Assembly: GCA_014549065.1 (NCBI GenBank)
Contig: JACDOX010000001.1
Location: forward strand, 6,312,514-6,376,513
Reading direction: 5' to 3'
Origin: Cardinalis cardinalis
Lineage: Eukaryota; Chordata; Aves; Passeriformes; Cardinalidae
DNA: 64,000 nucleotides
This document shows, in pieces, positions 28,101 through 40,100 of the stretch. The translations under genes were made by a program, and so were the position numbers. Below the pieces are notes generated by a model that was not told where the DNA came from, did not search any database, and saw only the letters and a program-made list of their open reading frames with translations. How positions within the stretch are numbered: the stretch's first letter is position 1; every line of letters starts with the position of its first letter.

Positions 28101-31100
28101 TTTCACAAATTAGTGATTCTATCTAACATTCTAGACACAAGTCATTAAAGATGGTTTCTACAGATCTTTTTAGAATTCTAGAAGTTTGAAAGCAGAACAA
28201 ACAAAAAGGAAAAAAATCATTGGTATTTTGCCCCTTTTTCAAGAGAGAATTGAATTTTGAGCTTACATTCAAGAAACTGAGGTGTTTTTCGACCTTGTGT
28301 GACAGGTGCTGTTGTGCGTTTGCCAAAGACTTGTGCATCAAAACTGGCATAATCAAATGGGACTTTCCCAAACTTCTCCTGTTCTTTCCCAGGGGTGCCT
28401 CTGGAGGAAGTGACTGGCTGTGAAGTTCTGTAACTGAACTGAGATAGCTCAGACTGCTTTGCTAAATTTGTCCTGCAGAAGAGAGGAAAAGAATGAAGGA
28501 GAAAAATGAGAATGTCTTTAAATAACCTTGTCTTGAAAAATAGGATATGATTGCATCTCATAATCCAAAAGTGCGCTGTTATCACATGCAAAACTTACTG
28601 GTGGGAGTATACAAGAAATAAACCACATAAACAGGGCGGCTGACTAGTAGTCAAAAAGTACCTTGACTACTTCACAAGCTAAAAGATGAGGACATTAAAA
28701 ATGCAGTATCCTTTAACAGCAGTTTGGGCTACTTACAAGGACGTTACTCAGTTACTGCTAGATTGCCACTTCCTTTAGTTCTGAAAATTTGTCTGGATTT
28801 TTTTCTAGCTTTTAGTTTTTTTGGATCAGTATTGTTCTCACTTTACTGTGAATGAGTATGGTATAAATATAAGATGATCTGAAATAATTGCTTGTGCTGT
28901 TTGGGAAGAACGAATGATTTATGGTGCGTTATTCCATTTAGTTAATATTCAGTAACTACTTGTCTTTAGTAATTTCCTTAGGACTTTTCATATGTAGAGT
29001 TAAGGCACGTGCAGTTGGCAGACACATGGACATAATATCCTGTAATGGCTCTGAAGGAACCATTAGAGCTGATCATGTCAATAATCCACAAATTAAAGTG
29101 TCCCCAAATAGACCTGAATATAATAGGTTGTAATGGTTGTGGTGCCAATGATGTGCAAATTATGCACGTCTGTAGGGTCCATATAACTCAGACAAAATAC
29201 AATTGCACTAAAAAGTGTTTCTCCTTTTTGATGTCATTGTATAAAATATAAATTAATGTAATTAAACTAATAAACTAAAAATAAAGAAATTCTATGAATT
29301 GTTCTGATCAGGTTACTTTTTGAAAGTAAGATTTAATAGGATATATTTGACTGCTTATCCAAAGAGATGCCTCTTGTCTTTAATGTCAGCCTCGTGCACA
29401 AGAACCAACAGAAATATGGCGGTTTATTTTGAGAATCAGATAGTTTTGCAGAGCCTCATCTTGGAAAACTGGTTAACCACTGAAGCTGAAATCTGAAGTG
29501 GATGAAAGATCTGAGGACCAGTCAACAGAGTTGGTGCATAAATAAGAGTTTGTTTGTTTGGAGAAAGTGGTTTGTGAGGGCTCCTACCTGTGAGTCTGAT
29601 CATGGCATTGCCCAGCTTTTGGAGACTCGAGCTGGTTCTTTTCCTGGGACATTGCCAGCTTTTCAGCTGCAGCAATTGGACAACCAGAAAGGCTGTTGAA
29701 AAGCAAAGGTNAAGAGCAGAGACAACAAGAAAAAAACATTGAAATTAATTATTGTGCAAAGGAGATCTGTGCTGTTTTTCTGTGGAAACCAGTGACTTCG
29801 ATAGTCTGNGCACTTAAGGGAACTGCTGCTGCTATAGCCCAGATTCATCTGTTTTTCAATCCTTAATGCAAAACTGTGAAATCTGTGTATTTTAGGTGAT
29901 ATATCTGGAAACTGAATCATGTAGGAGTTTTCCACAGTTCAGCTTTGATGTTTTGTGTCTGGCAAGTCACCAGTAAATTTTTTGAAAAATGACATTTACT
30001 TTATCAGCTAAACCATGCATATAAGCCTCCTGCTGATTNAAAGGAAAGTGAATTTGGGAAAAAAATCCCAGGGATATATGAGAGACTGTTACCAAAGAAC
30101 ACATTTTATCATTTTGAGTTGTGCTAGCTTATATTTTCCTGTTTGTTTTATTAGATTAGAACATGTTTTCTTATCCTATTCATGGGTTGCTCATGATGCA
30201 GTTGATGTGCTTCAAAGATGACTAGGGATTTAAAACAGGAAAAACAAAGGAAAAATGTCTGCTTTTGCCTTATATATTATTGTAGAAAAACTTTTTATAT
30301 CTCTGATAAAGACTGACTTGCTAGTTTTAGTATTAAAAGAGTATGATAAACCTTAATTTTGGTGCAGTAACAAATCAATCAATAAACAAAAANCCCCAAA
30401 ATCTCACAGAAATTCAGATCAAGAAAGAGAGTTGGTTTTGAAATTCTTATGCCCCAAGTTTGATTTTAAGATTGACATTATATTTTCCCAGAAGCACTAG
30501 GATGGAATATACTGCTTCCAGCAGAAAGCAGTACTGACAAGAGCTGTGCTGACAGCAGTGGCTTGCTGGAGACAGAGAGTGACTCTCAGCCTCACCTGCA
30601 GTCCAGCTGTGATTCCCCAGCTGCCTGTCTGGAATTCTTTTCTCAATTTTACTTTCTTCCTGCAGGCAGCAGGTTAAACAGACAGGAGTGTTCCAGGCAG
30701 GAAGATGGTATCCCCGAGGGTAATAAGTGGAGCTTTTGAACAGATTTCAAAATAGTTCACTTAAAATTTTCTGGNTTGCTAAAAGGGAATGTGCCCTGAT
30801 TGGAAGTTCCTGTCAACNGCTAGCATGTAGTGGTGCAAAATAAATGGGTTTTGGCTTCCATTGGGTTTTGCAGTTGTAGCGATAATAATGTATTTTTTCA
30901 TTCCTTCCCCTTGTACANGATGATTTTTCAATGTGAGGACTGTGATGAAATTGTAGCTTTAAATCTCGTCTATGAAAATACTAGTGGAATTTGCCATCCT
31001 CTGTGCTGCAGCCATTTTTTATGTAATGGAATTAAACACAATTATTTGGTTATAAATAATACAAGTTGCCCTTGCAGTTCAGAGACACTCTTCAGTGTAG

Positions 31101-34100
31101 TACAGAGCATGTAATTCCAAGATGTGCCTATCAATTTACTCCCGAGTACGTGTTAGGTTTTAAGTGGACAGGAATTTTTCTGACCTACCTTCGGTGTGTG
31201 TTGCGATTGCTGTTGACGTGTCCTCTTCCAGTGCATCCTGGGGTGGGACACTTTAAAACATTTTCATGCATGGCAAGAACTAAACAGAAATTAAAAAAAA
31301 AAAGTTGATAATAAAATGCATCAATTAAAAACACATCTTTAAAAAAATGAACGTACCCTCTTTGAACTCAGATTCTCAATTCTTTCACATTTTTCTCACA
31401 AAAGAACAGGGGAAGCAAAGGACCCACAACACAGTGACCATAGCACCTCCTGAATAATGCAGTTTATTTCTATATTACTGTGGTGAGGCTTCCCACATGC
31501 GCAAAATTCTTTATACCAACTTCAAAAGAACATGAGTGGAAGTCAGCAAAGGTGTTAAATCATTAAGCCCTTTATACACCACTAACACTGGAAAAGGCAG
31601 GTGATAGAGGAGCCCTGGGGCACATAGTCCATGTTCCATGGAGCTGCAGTCCCTCTCTGTCCCAGGAAAAGAAAGCTCTCGAGTACAAGAAGGCTGATTA
31701 TGCATTTTATCAGATATTTTGAGTATCTCCCTTTGAACNTTACACCTTCTGGTCATCTGCGCTGTGCTGAAACTGCCTTGGACCAAACAGTAATAGTTCC
31801 AAGCATCAGCTTACACTCTTAGCAGCAATTACATTCTCTTGCCTGTACATTTCTTATGCCCTTGGATGTGGATTATCTTTACTAAAATTATCAGATATGT
31901 CTGTGTTAAACATTAAACATCTTACAGTGTTTCACAAAAGCTGACTGTTCATTCCACAGGTTTGTTCTGCCAGGAGCTAAATTCTAACTTCTTTTTTTTT
32001 TTTTTTTTTTTTTGTTTCCCATTAGGACAGAGCATATCTAATTGGAAGTATGATAATTAACAAGGACTTGTTAATTCTAAGTTTTTAGGAAGTTAATGTT
32101 GCTAAGGACTTCCAAATGCAGCCTGCTTAATTGAGCAGATGTTTCCATGAATAGAGTTTAGTACCAGATTTAAAAAAGGGGAGAGCTACAGTTAGGAAGA
32201 GGATTTTGGTAAAGTGCAAATATCCTTTTAATTTGTTGTTATACATACCACCACAAAGAACAATCTGACTAACTAGGTTGTTTAAGTGGGTAGTTTCACA
32301 TTAAGTTTTTGGCTTATTATGCAGCATTTCATTGCATCATGTTGCAGGATTACATACACACACACACACACACACACACACTCAAACCAATGAAATCAGA
32401 GCAGCACAGTCAGAAATAAGCCGGGAAATTCAGGCTAGACTGGGCATAAAAGGGTTAGTGTGATACTGTCACAAGACAGGGACCTGCTGTGGACCAGCAC
32501 TGGGATGTACTGATGGAAATAACCTTTTCCAGCTCAGCAGTAAGGGGGATGCTAAAAACATCTCTGCATAAGCATGCCCAGGCCTCTCATCTGTTGGCAG
32601 TGAGAGCCAGNAGCCTCCGTGTGAGGCTGCGGCAAACGAGGCCTCGGCTCCGGAACAACCAGGCGATGTCTCTGCCTTAGCAAAGGTGTGAGAGAACAGC
32701 TTCTTGAAGATTCATGGGACTGCAGCATGCAGGTCTGCTGGCAGTGTGGAGATTGGCTGTGTGATCTTGTCCTTCCCAGGCTACCTAAGGAGCCTGCTGC
32801 TGTTTGNAAGGATGCTGCTGAGGAGCACTTGAGCTGCACAAGCGTGGGAAGCAGGGCTGTGCTATGAGCTAGAGGGCAAAGAAGGGGTGATGGCTTCTTT
32901 CCCAGTCTCATCCTGCTTTCTCATGCAGAAAAAAGGGGATTCTTCTCCAGCATAAGCACACATTACCCACAATACTGAGACAGATCCAGTTGTTGTTCTG
33001 GGCTGCAGTGTGATGATACTCACTTTCTAGTGGCACTCTAACTTTATGTGGACAGCCTGAGAGACTGCGGTGGTGAGGGTACAGCCCAGTCACATGCCCT
33101 GTGCCATCACATCCTGGGATGGGGCATTTGGTTTCTCTCTTTTCAGGCCTGGGTGAATCTGCAGAGAAATCAGATAAAGATTTTGTTTGGGTTTAGCCCC
33201 TGTCTGTTCTCAGCTGAGTGATCCTAGCAGTATGATATTCTCTATTTTATACTTCAGATTTAATTCCTGTCTGAAGTTTTAACAGGGATGTATGCAACTG
33301 AAACATCACTTCAGGTTTTCACAGNGTCCTTTAAACAATTATTTCCCTCTCCCATTATGCCATTTTTCTGCTAAATTATATAGCTTTAGGATTGCAGTAT
33401 CATTTATTCAATTCAGAGCCTCAAACAGGACAGAAGCCACAATCCAATAAGCCAGAAAACTGGCAGCATGAGCCAACAACAAGATCTATAAAGGAATAAA
33501 TAAAAAAAGGAGAAACAATCTTTTGCTCTGTTAATGTCAGACTCCAGGAAGCTGGGACTACCAAATAAAAGCTGAGGTGTGAAACAAATAAACAAACAAA
33601 CAAACAAACAAAAAGCATTTCAACCAGAAGCCATTCCTTAAATATCACAGATCTCTAGGCTGTAGGTTCTTTGTTAGGAAACTGAATACATGCCACTTTA
33701 CATTTGAGAGGCAAGGCAAGCAGCTCCCTCTGGTACACATGGCAGTGCTGCTTTGTGGAGCAGCCCACAAAGACACTGAAAACATGGAGCAGCCGATACC
33801 CTTTCAAAGGCGAGGTCTCAGCCCAGCCCCACTGCTACCACTCTGTAACAGCCTCCCAAATTCCGTTTCAAGCACCTAGAATTGTGCAAGAAGCACTGGT
33901 CAGAAAACCTTTATTTGATTTCCAATTCAGGATCAAAAGTCTGGGTGAGAAAGGAATGATTTCTGGTCCAGAAATTCTCTTGTGAGAAATCTGGAGGAAG
34001 TGGCCGCATAAATTGCTGAGGATGGTTTTAGCTCCATCTGTGATTGGCTGCCAACAGCATTTGGTGCTGGGGGAGAAAACAGCTGCAGCCAGCACAGGGA

Positions 34101-37100
34101 GCTGCCTCCTTCAAGCTCATTTTTTCTGGACTATGAGGTAGGATATGCTTAGGGACAGAATCACCAGGGACAGCTGAGGGTTAAACTTCCTGGCAAGTTT
34201 TTAGATTAATAAAATAAAATAAATAAATGGGGAGGAAAGCAAATAGATTCAGCATCATCAGGAGACCACATNTTTTTTAGAATCACTGCAAATGGAAAGT
34301 GCTGCAATAGTGAAGAGAAAATAAAGAGGGACCCAGAAATATGATTTAGTGTTTTCTCTGGTAATTGGAAAGGTTTATCATGAATAGATTTTTTTCTGAT
34401 CTAGTATCCAAGAGTGAAAATTAAGAGCTGATGGATTTGATGGTAGATTTTTTAGAAATAAAACCCATAATAGTTAAAGTTAATTATATAAAGTGGCAAA
34501 ATTATGTGCCCGATACAACATTGCCTACAATCATGGTGTTTATACAAGCCGAACAAAGCCTGGTATGTTTCTCCATGGGTATTACCTCTGAACTCACCTG
34601 GAAACCACAGCTAATTATAATATGAGGTAAATCAGGAAGGNATAGATTCTGCCATTCTTACATTGCTGCTCTTTCCTATGTGTGCTGTTGAGAAAGCCAC
34701 ATTGACACCAATGTAAGCCTGGCCAATACAGCTGCTCTCAGGGCAGGAAAAGATATCTATAAAGTTNCAAAGTCATCTGAGCAAATAAAGGTTCATGTAG
34801 TTGAATAAAAAGGTAGATTAGTACCACTCATGCACAGCTTAAGACATGCTAATGAAAACACTGCTTGAGACACAGAAATGAGATGTCTGCATTTTCTTCC
34901 CTAATACTGCCAGAAATATTTTATNGCTGCAGCTCCTAAAAATGCCTGTCAGTTCTCTTTCACACTAAATGCTTTAGATAAGTAAATTATTATCATATTT
35001 ACAATGTCCACAGGAACTACTCTAAAGTTACTTTAGAAATACCAAAGTAAATAATTTATCAAAAGCAGAAACAGCATCAGTGCTAGGGTGACCTCGGGAT
35101 GTTTGCAAGGCCAAAAGGAAAAGTCAAAGGACAGATGAATGCATTGTTACTTACTACAGAAGGGAGTGTGCTTATAAAATGACATCTCTTGATGTTCTGT
35201 AATTATCCTCAATTGAGGAGTTTCGTACAAGACAGCCCAGTTTATAAATCAAACACAAATCTTTTAAGTCTCCACTTCTGGAAGCCTGATTAAGTGATGA
35301 AAATTGAATTATGTTCCTACGAGTTTGTAGGATATCACAAACCCTCAGAAACAATAAAGATTTTGGAATTTACTGGTGTTTCTGCTGATGGCAAATGAGG
35401 CAGAAGAGCATGGCTTGTGCTTTCCTGGCTCAAAAGTGCTCGATATAGAAAAATGTAATGTTGATTGATGTAATGATTGATACCAATATACTAATACTAT
35501 ACTTATATTTGACTATACTGTACTATACTTGATACTAATGAAGTAGACTGAACTCAGAAAACACATGGCTTAGGAATTAGGTAATATCTTTGGGAGAGGC
35601 CAATTTTTCATCCTAAACTTGCCCTTGGGTACTGTTTTAATGCCTTGCCTTTTGGCTGCTGAAACTTTGGAGATTTGTATTAGCATCCTACGGAGGAGGA
35701 AGCAGAGGAGGAGGAAAAGGAGGAGGAGGAATGTCAGTGCCAGCTACACAGGCCTTTTAGTACCCATTACTGATGATTTCACATAGCAGTTTGGCAGGAA
35801 GCCAAGTACCTAGCGTTTAACCTGGTTAGACGTGAGGCACTAGTGTGAAGGTACATAATTAACAAAATTACCAGCTAAATTCCAGATTCTTTACTGTTGC
35901 TATAAAACCCAGCTCAGAATCCTCTATCAGTCATGGGACAAATGCTTAAGCCAGCAAGAAGAGCCAAAAATACTTCCTTACGTTTGCTGCTAAATATCTG
36001 TCTCCCACCAATGTCAATAACTTTGGTTTGTCTCCTTTCCCCTGCTAGATGCTCCAGAAGAAACCTATCCAGTTCCTTGTAGNTGCTGTGGAACACGTGC
36101 CCTTGCTCTGCCTGCAGAGCGATTGCTTGCTCTAGCAAGCTCAAGTTCCCTTTTGTTTTGTCCAGCTCAACTGATATGTCTGTGGTTTCTGACAGGCACT
36201 CGTTGTCGTCTTCTTCACTTTCAGGGAAGAGATTCTGGATTCTCTTCTCGAAAGGATCAGAGTGAGGCTCCTGGGGTGCTCTTAGCTCTGTTTCTGACTC
36301 GCAGAGTGTTTCACAAGGACCATATTCGACCTCTTCCTTCTTAATTTCTGGGACTTCCAGGATGCTGGGTTGATTACACTCTACAATATATTTCTGGGTT
36401 ACATGGGGCTTTACACTAGTTTCTTCTGAGAAATTTGAAGAGCTATCCCACTCATTGTCCATAATTTCAGAGTTACTTTCATTTTCCTCAGATGAACAGT
36501 ATTTTGGGTCAGAGATAGCAGTCTTTTCCTTTCCTTCAGTTGAGCTAATCAAGTAACATTCATCAGCGTCATCACTTTCTGTTTTTAATGATTGAATGCC
36601 ACTATCATTTAGATTTTCTGCCNCTGCTTGACTGGGTACATCTTTTGCTACTTTTCCCATGTTCATCAAAGATTTGGCCATGGCATCTTGATAGCTGGAG
36701 TAGTTGTCTTTTCTTTGACTGGAATTTTCTTGCCCAACCAAATGAGGGGTTTCCTCAGATGATTTTGTATTACTCTCCTCTGTATGAGAAAAANAGGTAA
36801 GAGAAATATGTTAGAATAACTATTTTTTGTATATTGTAGAAGTGACATGGAGACATTGACTTACCAATTGCTGTTTCATTACTCAGAAAGGTACTCTGAA
36901 ATGATCAAATTCACACNAAGGATCTGTTTGAAATGACTACTTGTAGCATGATGACAAAGCCTTCTAAAATGATATATACTTTATATTGTAGTTCCAGCAC
37001 TATATGAGGAAAAAAATNATATCCTCATTTCTCACTGATGGTGAAAACACATATTTTCTTAGAATACACGCANGCGCACACACAGTCATATAGTTGTATG

Positions 37101-40100
37101 CAAATATAATGTTCAATACGTTGATATTACATATGTGCCTTTAATATATATATATATATATGTGCACAAGCACACTAACACATTTTNAAATTCCTCTGAT
37201 CTATTTTCACTTTTATTTCATCTAAAATTCCCAAATATTTTCTCAAAATAAACCCTTATTACTTTCCCCGTCACCTCNGATCCTATGAAAGACCTTGTTA
37301 GAAAAATCCTCAATACTTCACAAAGGGCAAGGTCCTGGTCACCATTGAAATTGCCACACTAAATGATAGATCAGGTCATGCACAGGCAAANAGAAGTGGT
37401 TGTTATGTACAGACTCATAAAGGACTTGTTAAAGACACCACTGAAATGCATCCTGTCTTTATAAACATCTTCCTTCAGAAGAAAAGCAGCAGCCAGCAGG
37501 TAATAAAGGCTGCATGTAGGAGAGGTTGTCAGTGTGGAAGACAATATGCCTTTTGTATCTCATTTAATTTTTTATAAACATTTCCTCTGACAAGGACACT
37601 CAAAAATACATCTCCATCATCTTCCTTTCTGGTAATTATCTCTCTAAAATCAACACTGGTTTTGCCAGGATCAAGTAAATATTGCCATAGTAACTAAAAG
37701 CATTTTTGGATGAAGGGAAGAATTTAGTCACAACACTAGCCCCTTCAATAATGCTGATTATAGGGTACATTCTTTTGTTGGGATCTATTCAACATAAACT
37801 GAAAAATTTAACATTTTACTTCCTAGAAAGGAGGATGAATAAACAAGCATAGACTATTTCATAAGATGTGTCTGTCCTTTCCTGAATCAGGACTCCAGGT
37901 TTAAATAATAAATTAAGCATAGCCTAAAATGCAAATGAAGTTTCTCTCAATAACACAGTGAGCTATTAAGAGAAAGTGTAAAGGGTTATGATAATTTTAA
38001 AGTATTATGAACTACAGAAAACAAATAAAAAGCATTTTCAGTGAATATGTCCAATTCATTGAACTATTCTCTCAATCCACTTAACTACCCACATGTGTAC
38101 AATAATGATTTATAGACATTATACCTAATTATGCATATTTGGGCTGTGTTAGAGTGCCTAACAAAAGCTCTAGAAAGCAACAATTACCTCTGTTGCTTAG
38201 CTACATAGTTTAAAATATTCCTATTAAGTGCAGATTATTGTGGAGGGGAAAAAGGGGACAAAAATGCACATGTGCACCACAATGCATTTCACTTTACTGC
38301 TGCCAAACTGTTAGCATTTTGGGTCATTTCCAGTTTACATAATTGTTTGGTTCAACTGTTTGTTATATGTTAAAAGAAAATATTGATTAATTCTTATTCT
38401 TCTTCAGAAAATTGGACTCATGCAGGGAGGGGTGGCCTTGTGTACTGTGTGCATAAAGTTGTATTTAAAGTGTCTGCAAACCTTCCTGTAACTTTTTAGC
38501 AGCTGGTCTAGAACCACACACGTTGCAGTATTCTGAACAAAGTGTGCCATCTTTTCACATCTCAGCAAGTAAGAATGATGATTTGGCTCTATAACTAACT
38601 TTAGCCAAATGGGTTTCCATTATTTGCTCTTCTGCCATTTGGAAAATAACAGAATCCCATCAGTGGGTAATTTCAAAAAGGAACAAGATCTATCTTAAAA
38701 GAAACCTCCTGCCCATCAAAAGAAAANAAACCAAACAAAAAATTCAATGGAAAAAGGTTTTTTCAGTTATTTTTATGAGTGAAAAAGGAAAAGTATTATA
38801 AATTGATGTTTAAAAATTCTTTGTTCCTTAAATAATCAGTACTTTTTAAAGCACTCTTTAAAAATTTGTCATTGAATCAGTCTTAATGGTTCAGCTGTCC
38901 CAGCTTTGCTTATTACATCTACAGGATGTAAATTTACTTTTAAAATAATCAAAACTCAGCTTAGTTTACAGTTGCATCAATCCATGAACTGAATCATTAA
39001 CTGATCAAGTGAAAAAAATAATGAGTCCATAGCAAAGTAAGCAATATTACACTAAGAAATCCCAAGTACNTACGTACCCAGACCAAATGTATGCTTTCAC
39101 TGAAATTTACGTTGTAGCTNGTAAAATTTATGCAAAAGATGTAGGTTGTATTATCACTGAACAAGCAGGTTGGAATATATCATGTTGGTATCAAATAAAT
39201 ATTTTTGAAATCAAGTGGGATTTTTTTTTTTCTTTTGACTGAAAGGTTTCCTTACTTTTTTATCAATGGATTTGGCTCAACACTTGCCCATTTTTAAAAA
39301 TGGAACCTAAAAATGTTAAATAACTTAGGTTTGTCTGTATATGACACAGAGTCTACCTTTACACNCATTATAGCAATTTCCCTTTATCAAATTCTTCAAG
39401 ATGTGCAGAGAACAGAAAAAGGGAAAGAAAAAAGATGTTACTGAGTGCAACTCTGGATGGTCAGGAACCAGGCTGAATCAACACAAAAAATTTAGCTAAA
39501 ATCCAAATATCTTAAAAAAAAAAAAAAGTCAAAAAAAAAAAAGTTTTAACATCNNNNNNNNNNNNNNNNAAATATCTTAAAAAAAAAAAAAAGTCAAAAC
39601 AAGAATAACAAAACCCCAAGACATGAAACATACAGGAACTCTTACTCCAACAGATTCCGTCCTGATGTTAGGAGCTGGAAACACTCCCTGCAGCCTTAAC
39701 AGGCACTGAGAGGTATCGGATTTTTTCCTTGATTATTTTTTCTTAAAAATGTCACTCAAAAGAGACCTTGTGTATCACCCTGNTAATTAATGTTCTGTTT
39801 GAAGATGGAGCTACCTTCTAGGCTTTCACAGCAATGGGATGCAGACCTTCGGAGAAATCTCCTCCTAGGAGATTTTCAAGTGACAGATGACTGAAAACTT
39901 TGCTGTTATAGAAGTGCCACAAAGACCTCCATTGATTTTAGTAGAATCAGGATTTGACTCTTTAATGTGAAAGACATTCTTCTTCCTCTTCTGTGTGTTT
40001 TATAGTAATCATATGTATAAGTTTGTGGGGANTGTTTTGTTTTAAGGGGTTTCAATTTAGAGTATAAATACACAAATACACAATATAAATACACAAATAA

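Larger units (their letters stand above)
25073..28266 (-). other. intron between coding exons 8 and 9 (3.2 kb)
   Basis: AT-rich. It includes a short CAAC microsatellite (26530-26548) and a long TA/CA-rich stretch (about 27100-27290). No exon seen. Confidence 0.85.
31280..33023 (-). other. intron between coding exons 5 and 6 (1.7 kb)
   Basis: Contains a 22-base poly-T (31992-32013), a CA microsatellite (32356-32381) and a GC-richer stretch (about 32540-32900) with a tight group of six CpGs (32618-32665). Reading through the exon 5 donor would add about 40 codons before a stop at about 32910. Confidence 0.85.
33159..35981 (-). other. intron between coding exons 4 and 5 (2.8 kb)
   Basis: Contains an AAAC-type microsatellite (33581-33613) and a purine GGA tract (35692-35731), which is a long pyrimidine run in the transcript. 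No exon seen. Confidence 0.85.

Noticed and set aside
31992..32013. Poly-T as the tail of a processed pseudogene
   Set aside because: No gene-like sequence lies next to it and no target-site duplication is visible.
35172..35354. 60-codon open frame upstream of the GGA tract
   Set aside because: No domain, no conserved splice context and no family match.
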